Shown here: positions 31,885-44,200 of the stretch, one piece after another
Numbering within the stretch: position 1 is the stretch's first letter
Layout: each line of letters starts with the position of its first letter
From: Arthonia radiata
Lineage: Eukaryota > Ascomycota > Arthoniomycetes > Arthoniales > Arthoniaceae
Assembly (NCBI GenBank): GCA_002989075.1
Contig: PSQN01000001.1
Coordinates: forward strand, 1,909,861-1,973,860
Direction: 5' to 3'
Length of the DNA stretch: 64,000 nucleotides
Made by a program: the position numbers and the translations under genes
Notes under the pieces: model-generated
The model's database searches: none
The model's input: only the letters and a program-made list of their open reading frames with translations
Told to the model about the DNA's origin: nothing

Positions 31885-33729
31885 ATGCAAACGCCCCCAC
31901 TAAATGGCTCCTTGACTCCTTCGTCTCGAGCCAACCCATCCTCTTCTCCCCTTGCCAACGGGGCCACATTTCCTCCTCCATACTCTGACGGCCACGAATA
32001 TCCTCATTCTGTCTTGACTCGCCCTGGCCGACCCACGGCTGGCTTTCCACAACCTTCACTCCAGCGTGTCGGCCACGCGAACGGTGCACCTCCTCATCCA
32101 GACCGCGCATCATCCCACAAAAAGACCGACAGCGGCATCGTCGACCCAGAGGCCTTTGAAGACTGGGACGACGACGACTTTGACGAGCACGACCCTCTCA
32201 CGGAGGACACCTCCACTATGCCTTCCGACCTCCGACCTCCGTTCCACAGGCCTACAGATGGCAAGTCCGCCACGCCATTGTTGGGGCAGAGGAAAGAAAA
32301 CGGCAATGGCTATGCTGGCGGCGGATTGAATGGAGACGCTTCTGCACCACCACTGTTACGACGAAAGTCTACCTTCAAGGAAGTCGACCCCGATGCGGCA
32401 GTAAAAAGCGCGACGAGAAAGAGATATACGTATGCGGCTTTCTTCCTGGCAGTCAGTCTGGTCAGCTTCACCATCCAGACGGAGACCGCGGTGTACATCA
32501 AGAAATATTTGGGATGGAGCAAGAGCTACGCGATGCTGTTAGTATGGCTGTACCTCTGAAAATGCGCTTTCGCTGACCGTTTGATCTAGCTACTTTACTC
32601 ACGGCTCCTGGTCTATGCTATTCTTCCTTCAACTTGCCATTCTGCGCGTGCAGAAATGGTCAATGCCGTGGAAATCCTTCTGGCGATGGCATACAACACA
32701 GCTCACTCAGACGGCACTCATGGTCCAATATCAAGACGTGCATGCACCCTCCCGCGTATCTCACACCAATCCCTGGGCATACATCATCCGCACCACTGCG
32801 TTCGTCGGCTGTGCTCTTACGGTCGCAGGTGGCTCTTGGTATGTCGCGGTCGGCCAGACTACGGCCTCAGATTTGACCGCTATCTACAATTGTAGTGCTT
32901 TCTTTGCATATGCATTCTCTATACCCATCCTGAAAGAGAAGCTGAGGTGGAACAAGATGTTTGCTGTCGGCGTCGCAATCATTGGTGTTCTCATCGTCGC
33001 TTACGGTGACACGCACCCTCCGAAACACGGTTCGAAGTCTGGTGGAGGCACTGGCGGCAAGACTGGCCATCCAGATGAGCAGAAAGACAGCAGCGACGCG
33101 GCGAATCGACCCTTGGGCAATCTCGTGATTGGCGTTGGCTCTGTACTGTACGGCTTCTATGAAGTTCTCTACAAAAAGTATATGTGCCCGCCCGAAGAAA
33201 CCAGTCCTGGCAGAAGCATGCTCTTTGCGAACACGATGGGCAGCGCCCTTGGCCTTTTCACGTTACTGGTGCTTTGGATACCCATGCCGATTCTGCACTG
33301 GTTGGAATGGGAAAGATTCGAGATGCCGAAGGGCGAAGCGGCCTGGATGCTCGGGATCAGTGTGACCGCCAATGCTAGTGAGTATCGGGAAAATTCCCGC
33401 AAGGACGTGCAATAATGCTGACCCAGGCTGCAGTTTTTTCTGGCTCATTTCTCGTCCTCATCTCACTCACCTCACCCGTCTTATCATCCGTTGCTGCCTT
33501 GCTCACCATCTTCTTGGTAGCGCTTGTGGATCAATTATTACCACCTCCTCTCAACACTCCACTGTCCGGCGCTGCCATCATTGGTGGTCTGCTAATCATA
33601 GCTGCATTTTTGGTGTTGTCGTGGGCGACTTACAAGGAGATGGACGAGGAGCGCAAGAAGAAAGCTGAAGAGGAAGAAGCCATAGACAGCGACCCGGAAG
33701 AGGAAGACGAAGAATTCCGGAGAGACTAG
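31885..33729 (+). CDS. DMT-superfamily transporter (THI74/SLC35F5-like)
   Basis: Membrane transporter of the drug/metabolite superfamily, resembling yeast THI74/YML018C, which are vacuolar or mitochondrial. Exons 31885-32537, 32590-33377 and 33434-33729 give 578 aa. The first 180 residues are a hydrophilic, Pro and Ser-rich cytosolic extension with an acidic patch (DWDDDDFDEHD) and the basic RRKSTFKEVD. About ten hydrophobic helices follow, starting at YTYAAFFLAVSLVSFTIQTE. The EamA-like segments include QTTASDLTAIYNCSAFFAYAFS and LVIGVGSVLYGFYEVLYKKY. A Gly and Lys-rich loop separates the two halves. The C-terminal tail is very acidic (EEEEAIDSDPEEEDEE). The substrate is unknown. Confidence 0.88.
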
Positions 33730-34207
33730 AAGGTACTTCACGCGGCTTCAGAACAGGCGTTCAGTGATAGACATGATCTCACGAGCAAAGCATGAGCCAG
33801 GCCACTGGGAGGGCATATAATTGCAGTTTGCATTGACGATTGCATGGCGTTGGGGAACTCCGACACGCTGGAGCGAGAGGAACGCTCGCGTGACTGCTTC
33901 GGTTCATAGAGATGCTCACGACATACATGCACTGTCAGCTTTTGAGACCTGCTCCTGCTCTTCCTACACATTGCCGTCTTCCCACGAGCGAATCATCAGC
34001 GGCGTTTGCGAAGTCTCGGATCGCTTAAACCCTCCGGTCGTGCTCCTTGTTGTCCAGTGTGATCGCTCTTGCAATCACAAAACTGACCATCGCGAAGGTA
34101 GGGCCCACATACTCATCGAATTCGCGCGTCACGCGTCGAATGGCTCGCCCTTGTAGCTTGCAGCCCTACCAAAGGTGATCGATCTGCTGCAAGGTTGACC
34201 AGTGGCA
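33730..34207. other. Convergent intergenic region
   Basis: 478 bp between the 3' ends of the transporter gene and arp2. Open frames on both strands overlap each other and show no family features; I see nothing else. Confidence 0.5.
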
Positions 34208-35581
34208 TTATCTAGGACCTAGCTTCTCCAATGCTCTTTCGCCTTGCTCCGCCCACTCTTGCTTTGAGATCCACATGTCGTGCTTGTCTGCCATGATGTT
34301 GGCCAGGACGGCCCCGCCCAAGAACACCATATGCCGTCTCCGCGGCGGGTCTTCGATTCGGACTCTGAATTTCTGTGACGACCGGTCAGCTCGTGCCCAT
34401 CAGGTTTGAACAGGCATTCATAGGCATCAGCCAAATAGCATCACTCACATTCAGTCGTTCTGGGTTGCCGCCTAATACTCTTGTCAACCACAGCTGCTTG
34501 AGCTCTTTCTCCAATCTGCTCGGCAACCCAGGATACATCGAACTTCCACCACTCAGGACAATCGCCTTGTAAAGACTTGACCGCACGTCAACATCTGCTT
34601 TTTGTATCGTGTTGAATAATGTCTCGCCCATGCCTGGATCTTCAACGTCCACTAGATGTGGTTGAAACAGACATTCGGGGGCCTCAAACCGCTCACTGCC
34701 AATCTTGATGACTCGACCGTCGGGTAATGTGTAGGACTCCACTAAGACTGTCGTGTCCTCTGAAAGCCGCTGGTCTAGCGCAAGATCATACGACACATAG
34801 CACAGCTTCTCTTTGATCTGCCGCACCGTCTCAAAGTCCGCCGTTCGGTTCAATGCGTATCCTCGTCGCAGCAGTAGCGCAATGAGATTCCTCGTCACAT
34901 CTCTGCCTGCCACATCGAGCCGCTTCGTCAAATGATTCAGGACCGTGCTCTCATACACCGGCACGATATGTGTCACACCATCTCCGCTGTCCACAACCAC
35001 GCCACTGCTCAACCCTTGCGCATACAGCGCAAGCACTGCCTGTATTGCGACGTACACTCCGCCAAAACCGTACCGCTCGAACATGACCTCGCACATTTGC
35101 GCCCGATTTCGTAATGGGTTCATCGGCGGCTCTGTTAGTAGGATCTTGCGATCCGTAGGATCCAAGCCCATCCGCTCGAAGAATGTGAAATCCCACAAAT
35201 GCTGCATGTCGTCCCACTTCTTAATGATGCCGTTTTCCATTGGGTAGGAGATCTGCAGCATGGAGCGCGCGGCCGCGGCCTCGTCGCCACACATGATGTC
35301 CTTGACGGCGATATCACCCGCGCGCTCTTCCGACCGGAGAATAGGTCTCCCGACGATGGAGGGGTATTGGTGATCGGGAAAGTTCTGGAAGAGGTGTTAG
35401 ATGTGGTCAGAAGCGCGGAGCTGACATTAGGGCAAGGGAAGCATACTTGACCAGCATAGCCGGCTTTGAGGAAGCCTGTGCCTCCATCGAGGACTGCAAA
35501 AACACGTTAGCCATGCAGTGCGTGACGTGGTGGTGTGGGCAGTCTCGCGGGATGGGGTATACCGATGGGAGCCTCGGACAT
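34208..35581 (-). CDS. arp2: Actin-related protein 2 (Arp2/3 complex)
   Basis: Nucleating subunit of the Arp2/3 complex that builds branched actin at endocytic patches. Four exons, 35581-35563, 35493-35447, 35384-34449 and 34372-34208, give 388 aa. The first exon is only 19 bp (M-S-E-A-P-I plus one base) and is needed to give [16 protein letters not shown], the first nucleotide-binding loop, after splicing. Other signatures: [84 protein letters not shown] and the C-terminal FLGGAVLA with [11 protein letters not shown]. Length and motifs match Arp2 rather than actin or Arp3. It diverges from sso1 over 447 bp. Confidence 0.97.
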
Positions 35582-36028
35582 TCTATGAGCTTATTGAACG
35601 CGCTCTCTGTCCGGGCGAGGAGGATTGCAAGAGGCCTTGGAGGCTTAAGTGGTGGTACCTAGATTGCTGCGACCTGGTGCTGTCGACTGCAAAAGCGTAC
35701 GCAATTCGAGATGGCGCGGGAGTTACTCCGAGGCAAGGTGGGATCTTCTTCCTGAAAAGGAAGGCAAGTCATCTCATCATTGAACTCTCGATGCTACGGC
35801 GGTAGTCCGTACCAAACAGCTCCCTCGCACCCGATTCTCCTCTTAAATGCGCTGCGCTTCCCTGGAACCTTACTGCATTGATCAAGAGCAGTCGACATAG
35901 AGCTCGTGCGAGGCTCGTCGCGCCCTTAAAGCTCGTACTGAGTGCCGGCGCGAAGGCATCCGAGCTATCCGTGAAGAGACGAGCTTGAGCTGCTGCAGCG
36001 CTCGGCGTGGCTAGCTTCCAGAGCAGAC
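35582..36028. promoter_or_regulatory. Divergent promoter, arp2 and sso1
   Basis: 447 bp between two divergent starts must hold both promoters. No TATA box or known motif stands out. The pairing of an endocytic actin gene with an exocytic syntaxin is notable but may be chance. Confidence 0.4.
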
Positions 36029-37367
36029 ATGTCCCACGGGTATCAGGAGTATGGAGGTAACCCTTACGGTCAACCAGGCGAAGCAGCCACACCATATGGG
36101 CAGCAAGGAAACCCGTACGGCACTACTACCTCCGAGCAGCCAGGTGGATACGGCTCGAATCCTTACGGCTCAAGCTCCACTGCGCAGGAGAGTTATGGCG
36201 CGTCCAATCTTTATGGTACAACAGAGACGACACATACCTCCGGCGCTGCACCGACAAGTCAAACCGCTGGCTATGGCAACTCAGCTCCATTAGCACCACA
36301 GGAAAGTAATTACTCGACTGCGCAAACACCCGGCGGAGCACTTGGGGCTCCAACGAATACCTATGCTGGCTCGTCTGCCTATGGTGGCGAGCCTGGTGTT
36401 GTACGTGTTGAGGCTCCTCCCACGACTCTGAGCAACCAGGACTTCCTCGCGCGCGTTGAAGCGATCAGAGGGCAGATCCGGGAGCTCACCTCAAATATCG
36501 GCGAGATTGGCAGCGTACATCAACGTCTCATTTCGTCGCCAGATGCAAGTCATGGCCAGCTTGACAATCTCGTGTCCAACACGCAGATTTTGAACACGAA
36601 GATCCAGAGCCAGATACGGCAGCTGGAAGCAGATACGCTCAAGTCGGGCGATAATACAACGAAAAGGAGCCAGATCAGAACGCTCAAAGGGCACTTTAGA
36701 ACACAGCTCGAGGACTATCAGAAGGAGGAGCAGGCTTACAAGAGGCGATATCAAGAGCAGATCTCGCGCGAATACAGGATTGTGAACCCTGGGGCATCAG
36801 ACGCAGAGGTGAGAGAGGCCGCTGAAGCAGATTGGGGCAATGAAGGTGTCTTCCAGACTGCGGTAGGTTATCTCCGATTATTCTCATCCATTGAATCTTG
36901 GCAGTGTCTGATATTAAACGTAGCTCAAGTCCAATCGCTCTGGCGCCGCGACGAGCGTTTTAGGCAACGTCCGTGCACGTCATCATGATATACAACGCAT
37001 TGAAAAGACCCTCATCGAGCTTAGTCAAATGTTCATGGATCTCGCTGCGACAATTGAGCTTCAAGAACCTCAGTTGCAAAAGGCCGAGCAACAAACGGCT
37101 GAGGTCAATCAAAACACTGTAGAGGGTAACAAGCAGCTCGACAAGGGCATCAAGCACGCAAAGACGAGGAGGAAGCTTAAATGGTGGTGCTTTGGCATCG
37201 CCGTCCTTATCATTGTCATCCTTGCGGCTGTTTTGGGAGGCTACTTCGGCTATCAAGCAACCCATGGTGGCATTGGGAGCAACAGGAGGAGGAAGCGGAG
37301 TGACGAAGGCGTTCACGTTGAAGAAGAACCTATTCGACGACTGGTTGAGCAGCTGTTTACTGCATGA
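36029..37367 (+). CDS. sso1: Plasma-membrane syntaxin (Sso1/2-type Qa-SNARE)
   Basis: Target-membrane SNARE for fusion of exocytic vesicles, partner of Sec9 and Snc. Exons 36029-36862 and 36924-37367 give 425 aa. The first 130 residues are rich in Gly, Tyr, Gln and Pro with repeated N-P-Y-G. The Habc-type helical bundle spans about 138-250. The SNARE motif runs about 290-360, with Q325 the likely zero-layer glutamine. A tail anchor, KWWCFGIAVLIIVILAAVLGGYF, lies at about 364-387. After it comes an unusual 37-residue tail with RRRKR and acidic residues that would lie outside the cell if the topology is normal. The intron is 61 bp with GTAGGT and GTAG ends. Confidence 0.9.
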
Positions 37368-37963
37368 CGATATGAGGTATGTATAGATGCTGACGAGCAA
37401 GACGCGCCATTTCCCCGGATGGATTGTAATAAATGGGTATTGTATATTGGGAGCACTTGCATATATACCAGTCGGTTCTCCGATGTCGCACTAATAATTG
37501 GATTTTTGTGCGAAATCCTGCCCGTTGTTAGCCCGCAAAACGTGGCAGTGCAATAAGCTCCGGATGACTGCTGATAGAGAGATATAGCACGAGCAGCAGC
37601 CAAGTGCTATCAGTGTGAGTATCTTTTCAGCGTAACGGGCTGGCAAGAATGCGAAGGCGCATCAGCCGGTATAAGGCTTCATTGTACGTACGCTGCGTGC
37701 GTAATGCCAGATAGAGACGCAGGCTGCTTCTTGTGACACACTTAGTAATGTGACATGCCTGTTTCAAGACGAGACTGGGTGCTCCTTCTCGATGTGAATG
37801 ATCTGTACATGCGAGAAGTGACGCCCTGCTATCGGCTCGTCACAGAAGGCGTAGCAAAGCAGGCTCAAACCGACCTCTGGGACGCTTGGGCATTTTACAC
37901 GACAACAAGTTTACGATTACTAAAATTGACTTGTTTGCTTTAGCATATCTATAACATTACATT
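37368..37963. other. Intergenic region
   Basis: 596 bp after sso1. A 62-codon frame at 37755 shows no features. AT content rises slightly just before the next frame. No RNA gene or repeat is recognised. Confidence 0.45.
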
Positions 37964-38986
37964 ATGCTATCATCAGCAAAGCACCCACCGCCTGATCATT
38001 ACGCATCGGCAAGGGCTTCAAACGCGGATAATCGTCAAGAACATCCTCCAGCCTGGCGGAAGCAAGCCGATGCAGCGCAAATGTCAAAAAAACTTGCGTG
38101 CATGATGGCGCAAGAGCGAGAGCGTCGGCATGGGAGACAATCCGGCGACGAGTAGCGCTCATTACCGACGTCTCGCAACCAAGCCAGTCAAGGAAGGGCT
38201 GAACTGTCGGGACGATCCCAGGTTCGTCCTCGTGATCTAGTACACAATCGCCGCTCAGCGCCTCAATGGAACATTCGTGGTCTGGCGAAAGCCAAGGAAA
38301 GAGCACGCCGGGCAATAGAGGCCCAAATGAAGCGCAAGCGGAGCCGCAAGCTACGCAAGCAAGGTCACCGCAATCAACAGAAGCCGGTCAGGCAACACGA
38401 CGGCCGTAGCTCTTCATTGTTGCATCATGACGCTCTCACCGATCAGAGACCACTGCCTGGCTCCAGCAGCGACTCATCGGCCAGCAGTCGCAAGCGTTCA
38501 GGATCTTCGACCCCACGTCCTCTTCAGAGGTCTAAAGTGGCGAAGATATCTAAACTTCAGCCATCTCCTTACCAACAGCGTGCAGTGATTGTACGACTAC
38601 CTCTACAGCAGTCGCCACAGGCACGCGCACTCGACGCCCGCTGTTCGGTGCAATCCAAGGATGATTCTAACGACCACGAGGACGCCATCACCACTGACGA
38701 CGATGACGCCAATGCCACGGACGGACAAAAACAACCCATTATCACAGTCGAGCTACCACCTCCAGTCAACGCACACTACAGAGAACAACTCAAGAGCTCG
38801 CTGAAGCAAATGATACCACTGCTTCCACCTACACCTGCAATCCTTTGTAAGACTGAGGGCGCATCACACTTTCGAGCGAAGATCGATCGAGTCACTACAC
38901 TGCGGTCAGCGCTGCTATTCGCAGTACAGATCCAGTGCCACGAAGAGACGCAATTGCTGCTTGAAAGCTTCTTGCAGCGGACGTGA
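37964..38986 (+). pseudogene. Unknown basic protein frame broken by one TAG
   Basis: One frame stays open from ATG 37964 to the stop at 38984-38986 (341 codons with the stop) except for a single TAG at 38153-38155 (codon 64). Both sides have the same character: rich in Arg, Lys, Gln and Ser with helical charged stretches (AWRKQADAAQMSKKLA before the stop, AKAKERARRAIEAQMKRKRS after), an acidic TTDDDDAN block, and an ordered C-terminal 75 residues. No intron that would remove the stop is evident. I do not recognise the family. Either translation begins at ATG 38327 (219 aa), or the gene carries a CAG-to-TAG nonsense change, or there is a sequence error. It converges on the MDR gene. Confidence 0.5.
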
Positions 38987-39228
38987 ACGAGCCAAATGAG
39001 ACAAGTGACAGCTCGGAGATCATGGGGTATGTTAGAAGTCCTGGAGGCGTTCAGGGATCGATGTAAAAGCAGCGGTTGAGCTATTAGGGGGGCGGTGTTG
39101 TTTTTTGCACGTCGTTTGTATTGGAACAGGCTGGCGGCGTAGAGCAAGGAAGTCTCTGCCGGAAGGATTATAGGAGTGCGGTGCAAGCGCAAGATTGGAG
39201 CGAACGCTACTCGAGGAAAAAGTGTCAA

Positions 39229-40383
39229 TCATACATTGTGCTCCACGTTCAGCACAACCTTGCCCACAAGCTCGTTTTTCTCGAGCAAGTCATGCGCTTG
39301 GCCGATCTCTCCAAGCGTCAAAATCACCGGTAGAAAGTCGTATTGCTTATACTTACCATCTCGAATACCGAGCGCGATCTCTCTGAAACACTCGTCCACT
39401 TGGTCCGCCACAGCAACCCCGCCATGAAAGGACAATCGCTTCGTTGAAGGTATCATGCCAACACTGAAAGGCATAGGAGCGTAACCCTTACCCAGAATCC
39501 CGGTTGGCACCACCGTCCCGTAACTCGCGCAAACCCTGAAACCGAAAGCGGCGAAGGAAGACGGATCCACAAGGTCGAGCACGGTCTTTGCGCCTTTGGG
39601 TGCGACCGCCAAGGTGTCAGCGACCATGTTGTCGAAATCAGGCGTGCCGTGTTTGCCGCGCTCAAGAACGACGTGATCGGCGCCGATGGACTTGAGCTTG
39701 GCAACTTTGCTCTCCTGTCTGGTGGTGGCGATGACGGTGCAACCCCGGGCTTTGGCGAGCAGCACCGCCCAGACGCCGACGGAGCTTGTGGCCCCGCGAA
39801 CGATCACTGTTTCCCCTTGCTTTGTGTCTGCACTCTGGAACAACGAACCCCATGCAGTCCAACCGCTGCCAGGAAAAGACGCGAGCGCTGCCCAACTGAC
39901 TTGCCCATCCCCGTCACCAATGGTGAGGACCTCTGCACCGGGCAAACGACGGCACACCTCCTTGCGGATGAGCGTATACTCGGCATAGCAGCCATCGTAT
40001 GCTTTGCCACCTCCATAGTACACGCCGGTTACGCGGTCTCCCTTACTGAAGTCCGTGTTATCGCCTGGTACTTCGACTTCCCCGACGAATTCTTCGCCCA
40101 AAACGGCAGGCTTATTGGAATGGTATTCGCCCGCGAACAAGCCGAAGCTAATGGGGTTGGCCGGCTCATTGTTGCGTTGCCGAAGCTCAGAGCGATTTAT
40201 GCCAATGGCTCGGACGCGAACGAGCACCCAATCTGGAGACGGGAGCGTGGGCTTAGGGTAGCTCTCAGCCAAGGTGAAGCAAGAGGAAGGTGGTTGCCCT
40301 CCAGGCGTGGCGAGCGTTACGGCACGCATGGTGCCAGATGGTGTGTTGGCCCAAGACGGCGGCATAGCGACGTGCTCTTGCAT
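39229..40383 (-). CDS. MDR-family oxidoreductase (quinone-oxidoreductase-like)
   Basis: A medium-chain dehydrogenase/reductase using NAD(P)H; its substrate cannot be read from sequence. One exon from ATG 40383 gives 384 aa. The GroES-like N-terminal domain includes VRVRAIGINRSELRQR and LGEEFVGEV (near 94-102). The Rossmann domain has the nucleotide-binding motif GATSSVG at about 197-203, with I-A-T-T-R-Q-E-S-K following, which suggests NADPH binding through Arg. The structural and catalytic zinc ligands of alcohol dehydrogenases are absent, as in zeta-crystallin-like quinone reductases. A lower ATG (six codons in) is an alternative start. It is transcribed away from nup188 over an 831-bp spacer. 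Confidence 0.88.
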   Translation of the reverse strand: MQEHVAMPPSWANTPSGTMRAVTLATPGGQPPSSCFTLAESYPKPTLPSPDWVLVRVRAIGINRSELRQRNNEPANPISFGLFAGEYHSNKPAVLGEEFVGEVEVPGDNTDFSKGDRVTGVYYGGGKAYDGCYAEYTLIRKEVCRRLPGAEVLTIGDGDGQVSWAALASFPGSGWTAWGSLFQSADTKQGETVIVRGATSSVGVWAVLLAKARGCTVIATTRQESKVAKLKSIGADHVVLERGKHGTPDFDNMVADTLAVAPKGAKTVLDLVDPSSFAAFGFRVCASYGTVVPTGILGKGYAPMPFSVGMIPSTKRLSFHGGVAVADQVDECFREIALGIRDGKYKQYDFLPVILTLGEIGQAHDLLEKNELVGKVVLNVEHNV

Positions 40384-41214
40384 AGGCAACTACTGAAGAC
40401 ACACTAGACGTAATCGACTTGGGTTTGAGGGATACGACAATTGGACAGACAATGGAACTCTTCTCGATGGGAAGACAGACCTCCTTATATATCAAGAGCT
40501 ATCATGACTTGGAACCTGGCTCCTGTGTACATGAGATCGTTGAAAGAACCCCATGCATTGAAGTCAAGCCGCGTCGCGCGGCGCTAATTGACTAAAGCGA
40601 CGCGATAGTCGTATAAACGCACAGGAACGAGCATAGCTGTGAGGTTGCCAGCGACCAATGGATCGCCTCGGAGCGTGATTACCGCCCTTGCTCATGTTCT
40701 GATGATGGAAGCAAGCGGGCTTTTCATCTCGCTATTCACTGACAGAAGGGCGACGCGCGAAGTATTGGGCGAGGGAAGGAGGAAATACGATCTGAGCAGC
40801 ACGATGTGGACCGAGTAGCTGATCGCGGCGGGCTCTCAACACGGCTGCAGCTGGATTGGAAAGCTTGCTCACCGATTGTAAAGTTTGGAGTCAGCACCAT
40901 TGCTCGAGAAGGTAGATTGGCAGTCGAGGTAGTTGGTGTGATGCATGTGATGACAGAGCGAAATGACTCTAGGGCGTTCGGAGAGGTGGTATGGACGGAG
41001 ATAAGCTGTTATGTCCGAGATCTCGTCCGAAAACTTGACGCGCCTTCAACTTTGTTCCCTCGCGCAGAGGTGATCATGGCCAAGCACAAGGCACAGGCGC
41101 GGTTGTTACATCCATCGGCGCTTCGAGATTGGCAGATCATATGACGCGCCATGACTGGTTGCAACATTGAGCTTCCCCTGGCTCAAGCAACAACTCGGAA
41201 TTCGACTCCAAACC
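40384..41214. other. Divergent intergenic region, MDR gene and nup188
   Basis: 831 bp holding both promoters. A 112-codon frame at 40806 has no features and is probably chance. TATATATC near 40486 lies about 100 bp upstream of the MDR start on that strand and could serve as its TATA element. Confidence 0.45.
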
Positions 41215-44200
41215 ATGCCTTCAGTCGCGTCCGCCGAAGAACGCAAGGCCAGCTACCTTCCACCACTCGATCAGTGCTTCTCAGGCGCGTCAAAGATCAT
41301 GTGAGTCATCTCAGTGTCTACCGCGATTGCTGCTGACAGTGATCAAGCTCCTGGGCCATCACAGCGGATGCGCTTGCCGACATTGTCACAGCCAGTCGCT
41401 CGTCTACGTTACGAGCTTTCCTTACAGACGAGCTGAGCTTCCAAGCGCTCGCCACTTGTACAAGAGCATCCAGGACCCCGAATGGTCATGCAAAAACGGA
41501 ATTTGAGACACGTACAGCCGCCATCAACGTCACGCAACAAGAAAGCGGGCATCATGACATTGGTGAAATCAAAGAAGACGCGCTTTGGCTTGCTAAACAT
41601 ACCGGAATCGATGAGCTCACTGCTCTTCGGACGTCCGTGTTGGAATGGCAAGATCGACCAAGGCGACGGGTACTAGGCACATTCACTCAAGAAGAGAACA
41701 TTAGTCTGCAATGGACGACGAATCCTTCTTCTCTGAGGGACACGGGTGCTTCAATTGGCAACAAAGCTATCGGCCAATTCAGCAGACATGACCATACCCG
41801 GATTCAGCGCGGACGACGTGCGCATCTGATTGAAACTTGGTATGACGAGCAGGAGAGCATGGTGGCCGTCCGCGCTCTACTGTCGAGAATCTCTCTCGCT
41901 CGTGGTCAACCAGAAAAGGTTATTGCAGACGAGAAGAGCGACGTAGCACACAAACAGTGGCTTCGAGACTTTGACGTGCGCCTTTGCAAGGCGGCAGATC
42001 CTCGCGAAGAATACGTTGACTCACGGCTTGCGGTGTTTCAACAGACACTAGGCAAACTCTGCAAGCATGCTCGTGCCGTCGATGAGCCTAACAGTACACT
42101 CAGTGAAGAGCTACTTGTGGATTGGCAATCGCATACTGTTCGACATCTTTCAAATGAAGCTCTTCAACTCCTCCGGCTTGCATTCATTCTCCTCCATACC
42201 TCAAGCCAGCCACCGACGCCGCCGATAATCACCGAGTGGTTTCAATCCATGGGCGCGCTTGGCTTTTTTGAGACCTTGCTGGGCTTATCAACAATAGACG
42301 AGTCCGTGTGTGCAAGCATGCAGTCGCTCATCTCTCTCGTCTTGGTAAGCTTGCTCGATCTTGATGGCTCGATCGCCAGCCTGGACATCAATGCTGGCGA
42401 GGATGAAGCACCTGACTGTTATGCCCTCGACTCGAGCTGCACTGAAGCAATCTCGACATCACTTGCCCTGGCTGTAGACGGGGGTCATTCATCCGCCGCA
42501 CTAGCCCTGGTAGCGTGGTCAAGTATTGGCGCGCTTTTACAAGCAAATGGCGCAGACACAAACTTTGACGGCATTGACCGGCGAGACTCACACCCTTCGT
42601 CGCCGGCGCTGACGCGGTCGAATCCCACTACTCGGAAATTCGGCCAGGCGTGGCGAGCCTACGTTAGTGACCTCCGATCAGGAGAAGCGACCATTGAGCA
42701 CTTCATGCGCGGTATGTCTAAAGCCTCCACACTATTCCTTCTGTTGTTCCTGAACGGCCTGGAAGGCGTTAAATTGGAGGCGCTGGCTGAAGACGTCTAT
42801 TTCGAAAGCGAAGCATACTCGCTTGTGTGGTCTTTCAGACTGCATTGTGCTGACACATAACGCTCTAGCCGCCATTCAAGGGATCGACGTTTATACTCAC
42901 TGCATCGACCTGACAACAAGTGCAGAAGAGCTTTTGGGCCGACGACTCACAAACTCGGTGACGTGTACTATCATACGTCGCATGAGTCTCACCTGCCTAC
43001 GCGAGGTGAGCAGGATTGCGGCCTATGATGCCTTACTGGTCGAAGCCGTCGTCGCCGTCATTAAAGGGACTGTGACATCACCCGGGAGTGGGAACGTTAA
43101 ATTCCCAAGCATCCAGGCTTCACTAATCGGAGATTTTAAGAGAACCCCGATACTGTTTCGACTATTCGACGAGGCCTTAGCTCGTTATCCGTACGAACTC
43201 CGGCCGTTTCTTTTGCTGTGCCAAGCAATCCTTGTCCCTGGCGTGTCTTGCTCTGATGTGGTCCAGCGACTTCGGCAGATCCCAAGCTTTACAGACAGAC
43301 TCCCTGAAAACTTCGTGAGCTACGAAGTCACACGAGAACAGGAATTCGACAACTGTTTCGTAATCCGTGAGAGCTTGCCGCTATTCCCATCCGCTCCTGT
43401 GGATCTGCCGCTCGCAAACGGCAGGAAGCAGATTACCGCTTTCGCATCCCAAGACAACATTACTGAATTCCTTATACCGCAAGGTACAGAGGGCCTGGCG
43501 TTGAGCAAAGATCACCCCCCAGTTATTTCATGGAGTTTCCAACATTCGCTGATTAGCTTTTTGGGAAGATGGCTGCGAGAAGCTCATCAACGTGGCCTTT
43601 GGTGGACACTGCCTACTGACGAGGTCAACGTCTTATCGTGGGATCTGCTGAATCTGCTGAGCACTCTTGTCGATCTTGCAGTCTCCGAGGGCGGAGCATC
43701 TGCTGCGCAGGAAGTCCTAATCGAAGCTGGCGATGCCCTGCCCCATCATACTGACGTTGTGACGACTGTTGCCGACATCTTTGAAGAGTCGCTGTCAACT
43801 TCACTACGAGAGGACGACACGGATCTCGTGCTTCTCATGTCTGCATGCTTGACGTTCTTGGGAAAAGTCGCACGCCCTATGCCAGGCAAAGTTTGGCCCC
43901 TCTTGTCGCGGTCCGGGCTTTTGGATAGCAATGATGGCGAGGGACGATTGTTGGCCACAGTGGCATCCTCTGAGCGCGTCGCGAGCGCCCCTGCTCTACT
44001 GCACAGTGTTCTTGACCTCTTCGAAACAATGATAGATGATATCGTGGTCAACGCTGTCGCTCGAAACGTGCTACACAAAACAAAGTCGAATCGGTTCGGG
44101 TCAAGTCACGACGTCGATTCCGGCGTACCCTCGAAGCAGATGGCAAAGACCATTACTGCACTGACGAGACTCACGCTTGGCTTGGTACGCAAGGCCACCG

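Noticed and set aside
34951-35247. Long open frames on both strands inside arp2
   Set aside because: They overlap the clearly conserved Arp2 reading frame and are shadow frames.
40806-41144. 112-codon frame upstream of nup188
   Set aside because: No conserved features, no supporting splice structure, located in a divergent promoter region.
42714-42868. Alternative 155-bp intron in nup188 starting at GTATGT
   Set aside because: The donor is excellent and the phase would fit, but it would remove a stretch that looks coding and conserved (from the Leu-rich F-L-L-L-F-L-N-G-L-E-G to DVYFESEAY). I keep it only as a less likely alternative to a one-base frame change.
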